Source: Peptostreptococcaceae bacterium VA2
GTDB lineage: Bacteria; Bacillota; Clostridia; Peptostreptococcales; Peptostreptococcaceae
Length of the DNA stretch: 64,000 nucleotides
Direction of reading: 5' to 3'
Assembly: GCA_000686145.1 (NCBI GenBank)
Contig: JMMB01000007.1
Span: forward strand, 2,356,001-2,420,000
Position numbers and translations under genes: made by a program. The notes under the pieces are model-generated. The model did not search any database and was not told the origin of the DNA. It was given only the letters and a program-made list of their open reading frames with translations. Of this stretch, positions 35,243 through 44,259 are shown one piece after another. Numbering within the stretch: position 1 is the stretch's first letter; each line of letters begins with the position of its first letter.

Positions 35243-36253
35243 TTATTTGTCCTCCTTGTTTACTAAATCAGCTACATTTTCTATACATTTTGAGAATGAT
35301 ATATATTGAGGACATGCATCATCACATCTTCCGCATCCTACACACATGTTATATCCAAAACGCTTTTTAAAGTCATATACTTTATGCATCGTTTTAAATC
35401 TCATTCGCTCACCTTTAGTTTTTCTAAATTCGTGACCTCCTGCCATTTGTGTAAACCCATCTACCTGACAACCTGCCCAAACTCTTCTTCTTTCTCCAAC
35501 GTTTTCATTTTCTTTATAAAAAACATCTTGCATAGTATAACAAGAACAAGTCGGACATACAAAATTACATCTTCCACATGCAATACATCTTGAATTATAT
35601 TCTTCCCATATATCGCTAGTTGCTACTTCTTTAAGGTTTAGCTTATCTACATCTGGAATATTTACATCAAATAAATTTTCTTTTACAAAATCAATTTCAA
35701 AGTCAACGTTTTCACCATCAAATATATTTAATTCTTCATCCTTTATTTCTAGTTGAATTTCATCTTCACATATATTCATTCCCATAGCGTAATTGTCAGT
35801 TTTATTAGAATCCATGCTAACACAGAAACAATTTCTAAAACTTTCTCTACATACTACAAGAACAAATTTAACTTTTTCTCTAAGTATTTTATAATAATAA
35901 TCTTTATCCATTCCATTAGCTAAATATATTTGGTCTAATCTTTTTATACCATTTATATCACAAGCTCTTAAAAAGATTATTACTTTTTTATCATCTATGT
36001 CTTTTTCTTTAAATTCCTTTTCTGTAAAATAAAATAATATTTGAGTTATAGGAAATATTACTTCCTTTGGCGAAAAGTCTGATTTTTTACTAAATTCCAT
36101 TTCTTCTACAGTACTTACCTGTGCATATCTTACAACACTAGTATCTGAACAAGTTCCTTTATGTTCTAAGGCCACTGGTGCAAGTATTTTGTAGTCTTTA
36201 CTTAATGCTTTTAATCCTGCATTAAATTTTTGTGTATCTATTTTTATCTTCAT
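35243..36253 (-). CDS. asrA: Anaerobic sulfite reductase subunit A
   Basis: 336 residues from the ATG at 36253 (AGAGGTGG ahead; the GTG at 36262 lies inside that site). Two ferredoxin motifs, CIACGRCNFVCPTCSCY and CVGCGRCDDACPQY, at about 230 and 305. VIFLRACDINGIKRLDQIYL in the middle. It forms the electron-transfer arm of the AsrABC complex. First gene of asrA-asrB-asrC-fnt; an FNR-like box lies 61 bases upstream. Confidence 0.94.
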   Translation of the reverse strand: MKIKIDTQKFNAGLKALSKDYKILAPVALEHKGTCSDTSVVRYAQVSTVEEMEFSKKSDFSPKEVIFPITQILFYFTEKEFKEKDIDDKKVIIFLRACDINGIKRLDQIYLANGMDKDYYYKILREKVKFVLVVCRESFRNCFCVSMDSNKTDNYAMGMNICEDEIQLEIKDEELNIFDGENVDFEIDFVKENLFDVNIPDVDKLNLKEVATSDIWEEYNSRCIACGRCNFVCPTCSCYTMQDVFYKENENVGERRRVWAGCQVDGFTQMAGGHEFRKTKGERMRFKTMHKVYDFKKRFGYNMCVGCGRCDDACPQYISFSKCIENVADLVNKEDK

Positions 36254-36313
36254 AAAAACCACCTCTTCTTATATCTTATTAATTCAATGTTAACATTTTA
36301 TCAATCACATTTC

Positions 36314-36329
36314 CGTGATTAATATCACA
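36314..36329 (-). promoter_or_regulatory. CRP/FNR-type operator before asrA
   Basis: TGTGATATTAATCACG on the minus strand: TGTGA-N6-TCACG, one base off the perfect CRP/FNR palindrome. It lies between asrA and the Crp/Fnr gene, suggesting that the neighbouring regulator controls the operon. Confidence 0.6.
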
Positions 36330-36370
36330 GATTTAGAGTAAATGAAGTTGTAAATAAAAAAAAACAAATT

Positions 36371-37060
36371 TTAGTTATTTTTAAAATACTTAGCTAATTC
36401 TTTTTGTTTTGTATAAATCTTTTTTCCTTCTATTTTTACTAATCCTTCATCTTGAAGAGTTTTCATAGCTCTTGATAAAGTTTCTCTTTTGCATCCTAGC
36501 ATATCAGCAATATATGTTATGCTTACATTTACATTTATAAAAGTCCATTGCCCTTTTGATATCCCAAATTCTTTTCCTATCCTATAAAGCTTTGCGGCTA
36601 ACTTTTTATCCATTTTTATAGATATAGAATTTTTCAGCTGTCGGTATAATCTCCTAGTCCTTTTTTCCATATAACTTAAGATATTTTTAGTCAATGTAAA
36701 ATCATTTTCTATTATATTCATAAAATCATTTGTATTGTATTCTAATATAAGAGAATTTTCAAAAGCTTCACATGCAACAGTTGAAGTATTATTTTCATTT
36801 AATAATATTTCATTTATCATTTCACCTTGATTTAATATAAATATTATTTTTCGCTCTCCATTTTCGCTCATTTTAAAAATGGACATCTTACCTTCTATTA
36901 AAATATATAATTTTTCTAGCTTTTCTTTTTCTGCAAATAAAATTAATTTTTTATCTAGCTTTTTTAATTTCCCAATTTCTATAAGCTTTGCTTTAGTTTC
37001 TGCTTTTATATTTTTAAATATTTCTACTTTGGCTATATCATATTCCATAAGTTTTTTCAT
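36371..37060 (-). CDS. Crp/Fnr-family regulator next to asrABC
   Basis: 229 residues from the ATG at 37060 (AAAGGTG ahead; the GTG at 37069 falls in this site). Cyclic-nucleotide-like beta barrel (LYILIEGKMSIFKMSENGER, GEMINEILLNENNTSTVACE), then a winged helix with SITYIADMLGCKRETLSRAM. No N-terminal cysteine cluster, so not a classical FNR iron-sulfur sensor. Its place before asrABC suggests it controls sulfite reduction, like the regulators of clostridial asr loci. It has its own promoter, downstream of the terminator at 37157. Confidence 0.87.
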   Translation of the reverse strand: MKKLMEYDIAKVEIFKNIKAETKAKLIEIGKLKKLDKKLILFAEKEKLEKLYILIEGKMSIFKMSENGERKIIFILNQGEMINEILLNENNTSTVACEAFENSLILEYNTNDFMNIIENDFTLTKNILSYMEKRTRRLYRQLKNSISIKMDKKLAAKLYRIGKEFGISKGQWTFINVNVSITYIADMLGCKRETLSRAMKTLQDEGLVKIEGKKIYTKQKELAKYFKNN

Positions 37061-37156
37061 TTTTTTCACCTTTATTTTATAATTTTTAATACGATAATAT
37101 AAACAATTATACTACATTAACACATTTTATAAATAATCAAAAAAACCCATAAAAAA

Positions 37157-37207
37157 AGTCCCGATAGCGTAACAAAATATATATACTATATTTTCACGCT
37201 ATCGTGA
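37157..37207 (-). terminator. Terminator of the sigma/ABC-2 operon
   Basis: 13-bp stem GTCACGATAGCGT with ACGCTATCGGGAC (one mismatch), 25-base loop, seven T's on the minus strand. Also separates the operon from the Crp/Fnr gene. Confidence 0.75.
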
Positions 37208-37217
37208 CACATTTAAT

Positions 37218-38366
37218 TTATAAAGTCTGCTTTTTCCCAAAATTAACAGTCATATACACTACTATTGGTATACTTATTAGTGCCATTGTTATAAGCAAGT
37301 TTGAGTACAATACTGGATTTCCAAATATATTGTAAGTATCAGTATTTCTAAAAATAGATTCTACTCTCATAAGTTCAGATATATTTAACTGCCCAAATAT
37401 TTTATACAGTCCTTTAGTTGGCATAAAATCACATATAAAAGTAGGAGCATAGTATACAACTAAAGTCGTTATAGTTGCTATCATATTATTTTTAACAAAT
37501 AAAGATATTAACATAGCTAAAAAAGTAAACAAAATAAGCCCCATAAAACTTATTGCTAATCCTCTTATATAAAACTGCAATATAGTAATATTAAAAGGTG
37601 TTGCCTCTAAATATCTCAATAAATGTAGTGGCTCATTATAACCATTAAAACTTTCTATCGCAGTATAAATTAAAAACGATAAATTTGCAATTATAAATAC
37701 AATAGTACTAAAGATAACTGCCGATATTATTTTTGCTTTTACCAATTTATTTTTACCATTTTTTGAACTCAAAACTATTGATGCAACATTGCTCTGATAG
37801 TCATTACTAAATATAGTTGCTATTCCTAGAGCAACTAGTGTTGATAAAAATGTTGATATACGCATAAAATCAGCACTATAATTCCATGACATTTTTTGAT
37901 GATACGTAGGAATTCCTCTTTCTTTAATTAAATTATGTATATACTCAAGATTTTTATATTCAAATGTATCAGTTTTTCCTTCTTTTTTTAGTTTATCTAA
38001 TTGTTCTCTCATTTCTACTTCTTTGTATTCTTGATTATTAGCAACATAAATTGGATCAATATCTATAGTATAATCAAAATTCATTATCTCTGATTTTAAA
38101 AATTCTGCTTTTGAAGGTTTTTCTTTTTTTCTAATTACTCTTTGATAATCTTCTAATTTTTTAATGCTTTCTTTCGTTATAATTTCTCCCTCATAAGGAG
38201 CTAGTATTTTTTGTTTTTCTTTAACCCCATCTATTCCATTAAGTTTTAACATCGTATGATCTCTTGTGACCAAAGATATCCCAGCCCATAAAACTGCTAA
38301 AATCAGTATCCATACTGATTTTTTTGAAAATATCTTTCCTAGTTCAAATTTTATTAACTCTATCAT
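37218..38366 (-). CDS. ABC-2 permease, copy 2
   Basis: 382 residues. Opens MIELIKFELGKIFSKKSVWI, identical to its neighbour. A roughly 130-residue lysine-rich outer domain (about 40-175) precedes five helices. NDYQSNVASIVLSSKNGKNK is the family motif. It probably pairs with the other copy as a heterodimer driven by the ATPase at 39581-40480. Start supported by AGGGAGAGA. Confidence 0.85.
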   Translation of the reverse strand: MIELIKFELGKIFSKKSVWILILAVLWAGISLVTRDHTMLKLNGIDGVKEKQKILAPYEGEIITKESIKKLEDYQRVIRKKEKPSKAEFLKSEIMNFDYTIDIDPIYVANNQEYKEVEMREQLDKLKKEGKTDTFEYKNLEYIHNLIKERGIPTYHQKMSWNYSADFMRISTFLSTLVALGIATIFSNDYQSNVASIVLSSKNGKNKLVKAKIISAVIFSTIVFIIANLSFLIYTAIESFNGYNEPLHLLRYLEATPFNITILQFYIRGLAISFMGLILFTFLAMLISLFVKNNMIATITTLVVYYAPTFICDFMPTKGLYKIFGQLNISELMRVESIFRNTDTYNIFGNPVLYSNLLITMALISIPIVVYMTVNFGKKQTL

Positions 38367-38426
38367 TTTAAATCTCTCCCTTAAATTTCAACTTAATCAT
38401 TAAATATATCATATGCTTTTTAATTT

Positions 38427-39584
38427 TTATAAAGTCTGCTTTTTCCCAAAATGAACAGTCATACAAAGTACTATTGGTATACTTATTAGTGCTATTGTTA
38501 TAAGCAAATTTGAGTACAATACTGGGTTCCCAAGTATATTATAAGTATTAGTATGTTTAAACATAAATTCTACTTCCATAAGTTTAGATATATTTAACTC
38601 TTTAAATATTTTATATAGCATTTTAGTTGGCATAAAATCTGCTATAAAATTTGGAACATAGTATATCCCTAAAGTAATTAAAGTAGCCATCATATTATTT
38701 TTAATAAATAAAGAAATTATTATTGTTAATAATGTAAACAATATAATTCCTATAAGTCCAATTCCAAATCCTATAATATAAAATTCAATTAAACTTACAT
38801 TTAACGGAGTATTTTCATAATTTTTAAGAAAATTTAGAGGTAGATTCCATCCTTTAAAACTATCCCCTAAGCCATAAATTAAATATAAAAAATTTGTAAA
38901 AATAAATATAGTAGTACTAAAAATTAATGCCGATATTACTTTTGCTTTTACTAATTTATTTTTACCATTTTTTGAACTTAAAACTATGGGTGCGCTATTA
39001 CTTTGATAATCATTGCTAAATATAGTTGCTACTCCAAGTGCTACCAACGTTGATAAAAAAATAGCTGTTGAATCAAAGCTTATTATAGAGTGCCAAGCAG
39101 GTTTAAAATAAAATCTAGGAGTTTCTTTTTTGTTGGCTAAATCATGTATATATTTAGTATTTTTATATTCAAAGGTATCTGTGTCTCCTTCTTTTTCTAG
39201 TTTATTTATTTCTTTCTTCATATCGTAAACATTATAAACATCATTATCAATCAAGTAAGTAGGATCTATCTTTAATATATAATCAAATGGAATAACATTT
39301 GCTTTTAAATATTCCATACCTGTAAGTTCTTCTTTTAATTCTTTTTTTCTAAGCTCTTTTGATTCTTTTTTTACATTTTCAATACCCTCTTTTGTTATAA
39401 TCTGTCCTTGATAACTAGCTAACATTTTACGTTGTTCTTTTACCGTATCAACTTCTTTAGGCATAATAGCTGTCAAATCATAAAATATGCCATTTAATGC
39501 AGAAAACATGGTTACAACTAATAGTATCCATACTGATTTTTTGGAAAATATCTTTCCTAGTTCAAATTTTATCAATTCTATCAA
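38427..39584 (-). CDS. ABC-2 permease, copy 1
   Basis: 385 residues, paralogous to the next gene: same first 20 residues and the same ending, NIxGNPVLYSNLLIT...ALISIPIV. The outer domains differ most. The ATG overlaps the ATPase stop by 4 bases. Tandem duplication followed by divergence, most likely to form a heterodimeric exporter. Confidence 0.85.
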   Translation of the reverse strand: MIELIKFELGKIFSKKSVWILLVVTMFSALNGIFYDLTAIMPKEVDTVKEQRKMLASYQGQIITKEGIENVKKESKELRKKELKEELTGMEYLKANVIPFDYILKIDPTYLIDNDVYNVYDMKKEINKLEKEGDTDTFEYKNTKYIHDLANKKETPRFYFKPAWHSIISFDSTAIFLSTLVALGVATIFSNDYQSNSAPIVLSSKNGKNKLVKAKVISALIFSTTIFIFTNFLYLIYGLGDSFKGWNLPLNFLKNYENTPLNVSLIEFYIIGFGIGLIGIILFTLLTIIISLFIKNNMMATLITLGIYYVPNFIADFMPTKMLYKIFKELNISKLMEVEFMFKHTNTYNILGNPVLYSNLLITIALISIPIVLCMTVHFGKKQTL

Positions 39585-40480
39585 TTTGAAAGACCCCCTT
39601 CAAATTTAGCTTCATCATTAAAATAATATAAAAATACATCTTCTAAATTAGGCTCTTCATCTCTACAAACTGTACCTAATATATCTGGTTTTTCATCCCC
39701 AACTATCCTAACTGCAAGTTTTCCATTTTCTCTAGCTATATTTGACACCTTAAACTCTCTTTGAATATTATGTAGCATTTCTTCATTGATATTTATGCTA
39801 CATACCTTACCTCTAACAGTCTCTATCATTTGATTTGGAGTTAGCTGTTCTACTAACACTCCATCTTTCATAACCAAAACCTCATTTGCAATAAACTCAA
39901 TATCTGAAATTATATGAGTTGATAATATTACAATTTTATCTTTAGATATATCAGCTATTAAATTCTTAAATCTTATCCTTTCATTAGGGTCAAGACCTGC
40001 TGTTGGTTCATCTAATATAAGTATTTTGGGGTCATTTAAAAGTGCTTGTGCAATTCCTAACCTTTGTTTCATTCCTCCCGAAAATTTACCTATTTTTCTT
40101 TTTCTATCTTTCTCTAAATTTACAAACTTTAATAATTCATCAATTTTAATTTTACCTTCTTCTTTGCTTATCCCCTTTAAGGCACATACATAATATAGAA
40201 ATCTTTCTGCACTAAAGTTTTTATAAAATCCTACATCTTGAGGTAAATATCCAATCAGCTCTCTGTATTTTTCTCCTAAGTCTTTTTTATTTTTTCCATC
40301 TACTAAAATGCATCCACTACTTTCATTTGAAACGTCTGCAAGTATTCTCAAAAGAGTAGTTTTACCTGCTCCATTGAGACCCAAAAGCCCATATATTCCT
40401 GTTTTTAAAATCGCATTAAAATCTTTTACTGCAATCTTATCTTTAAATTTTTTATTAATTCCCTTTATAGTTAATATCAT
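39581..40480 (-). CDS. ABC-2 exporter ATP-binding protein
   Basis: 299 residues: Walker A GLNGAGKTTLLRIL, signature KFSGGMKQRLGIAQALL, Walker B ILILDEPTAGLDPNER and the His switch STHI. The roughly 80-residue C-terminal tail is typical of exporters of the CcmA/NatA class. Serves the two permeases; third of five operon genes. Confidence 0.92.
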   Translation of the reverse strand: MILTIKGINKKFKDKIAVKDFNAILKTGIYGLLGLNGAGKTTLLRILADVSNESSGCILVDGKNKKDLGEKYRELIGYLPQDVGFYKNFSAERFLYYVCALKGISKEEGKIKIDELLKFVNLEKDRKRKIGKFSGGMKQRLGIAQALLNDPKILILDEPTAGLDPNERIRFKNLIADISKDKIVILSTHIISDIEFIANEVLVMKDGVLVEQLTPNQMIETVRGKVCSININEEMLHNIQREFKVSNIARENGKLAVRIVGDEKPDILGTVCRDEEPNLEDVFLYYFNDEAKFEGGLSN

Positions 40481-40492
40481 TTTTTACCCCTC

Positions 40493-41344
40493 CTAAAAAT
40501 CACAATTCTTATAATCTATATAATTGATAGTTCTTTTATAAAATAATTTCAAACACATTGTCATAGTCACTATTAATATTGATAAAACAAATAAAAATAC
40601 AGCTTCCTTTGTTGCTATTAAGTTTTCTATGTCTTTACTGCTTATTGAGTTTGCTTGTATTAGCCATATACCTACACATAGTCCTATGCTATTAATGTTT
40701 CTATATATAGAAACTATAAATAGAGATACTGATGCGGTAATAAACATTGGAATTAGCCATATACTAATCATTTTCAGCATATTAATTTCACAATAATTTC
40801 TAACTAAAACGAAGCTCATTACGATACTTATAACTATTGAAAATACGCCTATTATAACTAATTTAGCTAAAACTAATTCTTTTAGTGAATATTTATAACT
40901 AAGTTCTAGCTCCCATACATTTTCGTCTTTTCCTTTTGTTAATTCAATTAATCCTAGTAATATAGGTACAGGTGATACCATAAGTATACTTTCATATATA
41001 TTTTCATTTGATTTTATAGTAATAGCCAAACCACCAAGTATTAATAGTAAAGAAAATATCCAATATGATTTACTAACCAAACTTAAATTAAATCTAACTA
41101 GTTCTAATCGTGATTTTATAATATTTGATATTTTATTAATAGAATTTTCACTAGCCTCTTTGGGCATATATGCTCTTAATACATCAATAGTTTCATCTAC
41201 ACTACTCTCATCTGCTTTTTCAACTACATAACTTTGTAAAAAATCTTCTATATCTAACAAATCTTCTTCTAATAAATTTTCAAATCCTTCATCGTATTCA
41301 TTTTCACATCTTAGTGTATGAATCTTCTTTTGCATCTTTTTCAC
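40493..41344 (-). CDS. Membrane protein following the sigma factor, possible anti-sigma factor
   Basis: 283 residues from a GTG at 41344, chosen because GGAGG lies 8 bases upstream (ATG 41335 is possible). The cytoplasmic first 90 residues (YDEGFENLLEEDLLDIEDFL) are acidic and helical; six helices follow. Overlaps the sigma gene by 41 bases, which suggests tight coupling. Genes right after ECF sigma genes often encode their antagonists (known), but no zinc-finger motif is present, so this is inference; it may instead be a permease component. Confidence 0.55.
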   Translation of the reverse strand: MKKMQKKIHTLRCENEYDEGFENLLEEDLLDIEDFLQSYVVEKADESSVDETIDVLRAYMPKEASENSINKISNIIKSRLELVRFNLSLVSKSYWIFSLLLILGGLAITIKSNENIYESILMVSPVPILLGLIELTKGKDENVWELELSYKYSLKELVLAKLVIIGVFSIVISIVMSFVLVRNYCEINMLKMISIWLIPMFITASVSLFIVSIYRNINSIGLCVGIWLIQANSISSKDIENLIATKEAVFLFVLSILIVTMTMCLKLFYKRTINYIDYKNCDF

Positions 41345-41891
41345 ATATACCACCTCCTAGTAATTTTTTAAGTCCTTTTATACCATTGAATAGCCTAGAT
41401 TTTATTGTATTTTCATTATCTCCTGTAACATTGCTTATTTCTTTTATTTTCAAATCGTTGTAGTATTTTAGAATTATTGCTTGTTTTTGAAGATTAGGTA
41501 ATTTGTTTATAGCTTTTTTTATTTTTAAAGCTTCTTCTTTTTTAGATAATATATCTACTACATTTTTATCATCTTTTATTTCATGATTATCTATATCTTT
41601 AATCTCATTCCTTTGTTTGTATGTAGCACTTTTAAAATAATCCTTACTTGTATTAACTGCTATTTTTAACATCCACGTTTTAATACTCCCTTTTTCAAAG
41701 CTGAATTTATCTATGTTTTTAATAACTTTTATAAATACTTCTTGAGTTAAATCGTAAGCTATATTGTAATCGCTAACACTTCTATAAATAAAACTATGTA
41801 TTAAATCATAATATCTTTTAACTAAAATCTCCATTGCAGATTCATTTCCAATCAATATCTGTTTTACTAAATTTTCATCACTTTGTGCCAA
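41304..41891 (-). CDS. ECF-type RNA polymerase sigma factor
   Basis: 195 residues from the TTG at 41891, preceded by AAGGAGGG (an upstream GTG/ATG frame starts within the site). Region 2: YRSVSDYNIAYDLTQEVFIK and FEKGSIKTWMLKIAVNTSKD. Region 4: INKLPNLQKQAIILKYYNDL then KIKEISNVTGDNENTIKSRL. Lysine-rich linker. Leads the operon with the membrane protein, ATPase and two permeases. Likely autoregulated: see the promoter at 41914. Confidence 0.9.
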   Translation of the reverse strand: MAQSDENLVKQILIGNESAMEILVKRYYDLIHSFIYRSVSDYNIAYDLTQEVFIKVIKNIDKFSFEKGSIKTWMLKIAVNTSKDYFKSATYKQRNEIKDIDNHEIKDDKNVVDILSKKEEALKIKKAINKLPNLQKQAIILKYYNDLKIKEISNVTGDNENTIKSRLFNGIKGLKKLLGGGICEKDAKEDSYTKM

Positions 41892-41913
41892 CTTTATCCC
41901 TCCTTCCACTTAT

Positions 41914-41942
41914 ATAACGAGTTGTTTTTATAAAAAGTTTTA
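41914..41942 (-). promoter_or_regulatory. ECF-type promoter of the sigma operon
   Basis: Minus strand AACTTTT, then CGTTAT, with 17 bases between AAC and CGT. This is the AAC / CGT form of Bacillus ECF promoters (known), just before the sigma gene, so autoregulation is likely. Confidence 0.5.
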
Positions 41943-41985
41943 TAATTTGTAAAATTTTTCCTATTCAATATTAACATTTTTTCAC

Positions 41986-42024
41986 AAAAAAATAAGGATA
42001 GTGTATTTACTATCCTTATTTTTT
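41986..42024. terminator. Terminator after the GNAT gene
   Basis: AAAAAATAAGGATAGT pairs with ACTATCCTTATTTTTT, 6-base loop; A/T-runs on both strands. Confidence 0.85.
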
Positions 42025-42036
42025 ATTTATTTTTAT

Positions 42037-42480
42037 TTACTTTTTATATAACATGTCTATATGAGGTATATCATCTTCTAGGTATACTTGTGAAACTTCT
42101 ACAAATCCAATACTCTTATAAAATTCTATCAAATATGCTTGAGCTGAAATCTTAATTTCTTTTTCGTTTAAATCATTTTCAATAAATTCTATAGCTTTTA
42201 ACATCATTTCTTTTGCAATACCAAGTCCACGATGAGTTTTGCTAACTACAACTCTTCCAATTGATATTTGGTCATAAGAAACACCTTTTTTTAATATTCT
42301 TAAGCCTGCTATTATCTTTTTATTATCTTCTAATAATAAATGGTATGCATCTTGGTCTTTGTTATCAACATCATTATAAGCACAATTTTGTTCTACAACA
42401 AAAACTTCACATCTTAGTTCTAAAATTTTATACAATTCATTGTTTTCTAATTCACTAAATTTTTTAATGTTATAATTCAT
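42037..42480 (-). CDS. ElaA-like GNAT acetyltransferase
   Basis: 147 residues from the ATG at 42480 (GAGAGGG ahead). LRCEVFVVEQNCAYNDVDNK is the ElaA-type start, RVVVSKTHRGLGIAKEMM the acetyl-CoA loop (RGLGIA), and AQAYLIEFYKSIGFVEV the end. Full length. Acceptor unknown. Single gene. Confidence 0.88.
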   Translation of the reverse strand: MNYNIKKFSELENNELYKILELRCEVFVVEQNCAYNDVDNKDQDAYHLLLEDNKKIIAGLRILKKGVSYDQISIGRVVVSKTHRGLGIAKEMMLKAIEFIENDLNEKEIKISAQAYLIEFYKSIGFVEVSQVYLEDDIPHIDMLYKK

Positions 42481-42541
42481 ACTTTTAGTCCCTCTCATTA
42501 GTTAAAATTTATATTTTAAGTTGTCAATTTAATTACTTTTT

Positions 42542-43186
42542 TTAAAATAGAAATGTAGTAAAGAAGCAAATAGCTACAATTATTATAAACAAAATTTCAA
42601 CTTCAAAGAATCCCTTCCAGTCTTTTAAGCTACTGCTATAAGGAGTCATAACTCCATTTTTTTTCATATCCTTTGTTTTTTTTAACATACTTATATATAG
42701 AGATATACATAATAAACCTACTGCTAAACTTATACACGGAATCCAAATATATCTACTTCCACCACTATCAGTAAAGTTACAAAAATTTATTATAGCTATC
42801 AAAATATTAGCTATTGCTCCAAATAATAGTACTTTTTTATGTGAATTTATTCTATCTAAATACCTACCTTGTTCATTTTTTATTACGTCTTTAATTTGTG
42901 ATTCACTATCAGTTCTAAAATAATAGTAATCTTGAGTTTTATCTATATATTCAAGACCATAGTCTTTATAAATAAGAAGATATTCACCATCATCGATTTT
43001 CGAATTACCTTTCATATCAATCATATATGTGTAATTTTTAGGATCTCCTTTTTTAAACGTATAATAAGTTGCAAAACGAACATTTACTAAGTGATATCCT
43101 TTTTTAGACATTTCTGATAACCATTTAGTTTCTTGGGCTTCTTGACCTGCTAAAAATATTTTAAAAATGTTTTTATATTTCCCCAT
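42542..43186 (-). CDS. DUF2812-family membrane protein
   Basis: 214 residues from the ATG at 43186, within the end of the padR gene (GGAGAG ahead). FLAGQEAQETKWLSEMSKKG and FKKGDPKNYTYMIDMKG are DUF2812 blocks; three helices follow (about 117-195). DUF2812 genes almost always follow PadR regulators. It may be the regulated membrane partner; function unknown. Confidence 0.82.
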   Translation of the reverse strand: MGKYKNIFKIFLAGQEAQETKWLSEMSKKGYHLVNVRFATYYTFKKGDPKNYTYMIDMKGNSKIDDGEYLLIYKDYGLEYIDKTQDYYYFRTDSESQIKDVIKNEQGRYLDRINSHKKVLLFGAIANILIAIINFCNFTDSGGSRYIWIPCISLAVGLLCISLYISMLKKTKDMKKNGVMTPYSSSLKDWKGFFEVEILFIIIVAICFFTTFLF

Positions 43187-43188
43187 AA

Positions 43189-43521
43189 TCAACTCTCCAA
43201 TTTATTTATTATTTCTTTACCGTTTTTTATTAATAAATTAAGTCTTTTATATTCTATCTTAAGTATTTCTTTTCCTAAATCTGTTAGTTTATAACTTTTT
43301 CTTCTTTCTTCTTCACATTCTACAGGTTCTATTAATCCATCTTTAACTAATTTACTAGTTGCTCCATATAAAGTTCCTGGTCCTAATTTAACTTGCCCTT
43401 CTGTCATTTTTTCTACATTTTGCATTAGTTTATAGCCGTGAATCGGCTCTATCATTGATATTAAAATATAATATGTTGCTTCTGTTAATGGACTATATTT
43501 TCGCATTATTTTTTCATTCAT
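43189..43521 (-). CDS. PadR-family regulator
   Basis: 110 residues. Winged helix: ATYYILISMIEPIHGYKLMQ, then LGPGTLYGATSKLVKDGLIE, and EERRKSYKLTDLGKEIL. Overlaps the DUF2812 gene by its last bases. A 19-bp palindrome lies 106 bases upstream and may be its operator. Confidence 0.9.
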   Translation of the reverse strand: MNEKIMRKYSPLTEATYYILISMIEPIHGYKLMQNVEKMTEGQVKLGPGTLYGATSKLVKDGLIEPVECEEERRKSYKLTDLGKEILKIEYKRLNLLIKNGKEIINKLES

Positions 43522-43626
43522 ATTTTCTCCTTATTATTTTTCTAGATTATATAAACTTGATTTCAAGCTTCATTTAAGTCATGCCTTATTTAATTTTATA
43601 TCGACATCATTTATATCGCATATCGT

Positions 43627-43645
43627 TATATCGTACTACGATATA
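43627..43645. promoter_or_regulatory. Perfect 19-bp palindrome upstream of padR
   Basis: TATATCGTACTACGATATA, symmetric about the central C, with two further ATATCG half-sites at 43611-43625. PadR proteins bind such inverted repeats in their own promoters (known). Confidence 0.55.
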
Positions 43646-43697
43646 TATTATTATATGTTATTTAATTTAAATGTGCAATATAATAATATATTTTTAT

Positions 43698-43748
43698 AAA
43701 AAAATAGTATTTCTTAATGATTAAATTCATTTAGAAATACTATCTTTT
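43698..43748 (-). terminator. Terminator after the zinc-ribbon gene
   Basis: AAAATAGTATTTCT pairs with AGAAATACTATCTTTT around an 18-base loop. Confidence 0.7.
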
Positions 43749-43756
43749 ATTCCTTA

Positions 43757-44239
43757 TTAATTATCCTTTAATTTAACTCCACAACATTCACAGTAATTAC
43801 AATCTAAATCTATTTCAGCTTCACATATATCGCAAATATTGTATTCTTTTATGTTTTCTTCTATCTCTACTTTATTCCCGCAAGATGCACAGAATTTATC
43901 ATTTATATTAATTATATTTCCACATTCACAAATATCTTCTCTTTGAAGTTCTTCTAATTCTTTTATTTTGCTATTACTTTCATATATCATTTTATCTAGT
44001 TCTATTATTTTTAAAGAAAGTTCATTAAAATCATTATCTTGAATTTCTTCTTTTCTTATTTTTTCATATAATAACATTCCCATATTTAATAATATATTAC
44101 TCTTTTCTACTTGATAGCCACTTATTTCTTTATTAATCTTTGATTTTTCTTTAATTTCTTCAACTTTTCCTCTACCTTTATCTATACCATCTTGAACTCT
44201 TGAAAATCTAGTTCCCATTTTTTCTTGTATATTTTTCAT
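43757..44239 (-). CDS. Coiled-coil double zinc-ribbon protein
   Basis: 160 residues. Residues 1-100 form a basic then heptad-rich helix. The rest holds CECG...CASCG and CDIC...CECCG, two zinc ribbons. No membrane helix. Follows the zinc-ribbon membrane protein by 20 bases. Such paired zinc-ribbon genes are common in clostridia with no assigned role. Confidence 0.7.
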   Translation of the reverse strand: MKNIQEKMGTRFSRVQDGIDKGRGKVEEIKEKSKINKEISGYQVEKSNILLNMGMLLYEKIRKEEIQDNDFNELSLKIIELDKMIYESNSKIKELEELQREDICECGNIININDKFCASCGNKVEIEENIKEYNICDICEAEIDLDCNYCECCGVKLKDN

Positions 44240-44259
44240 AGTTTCACTCCATCCTACGC

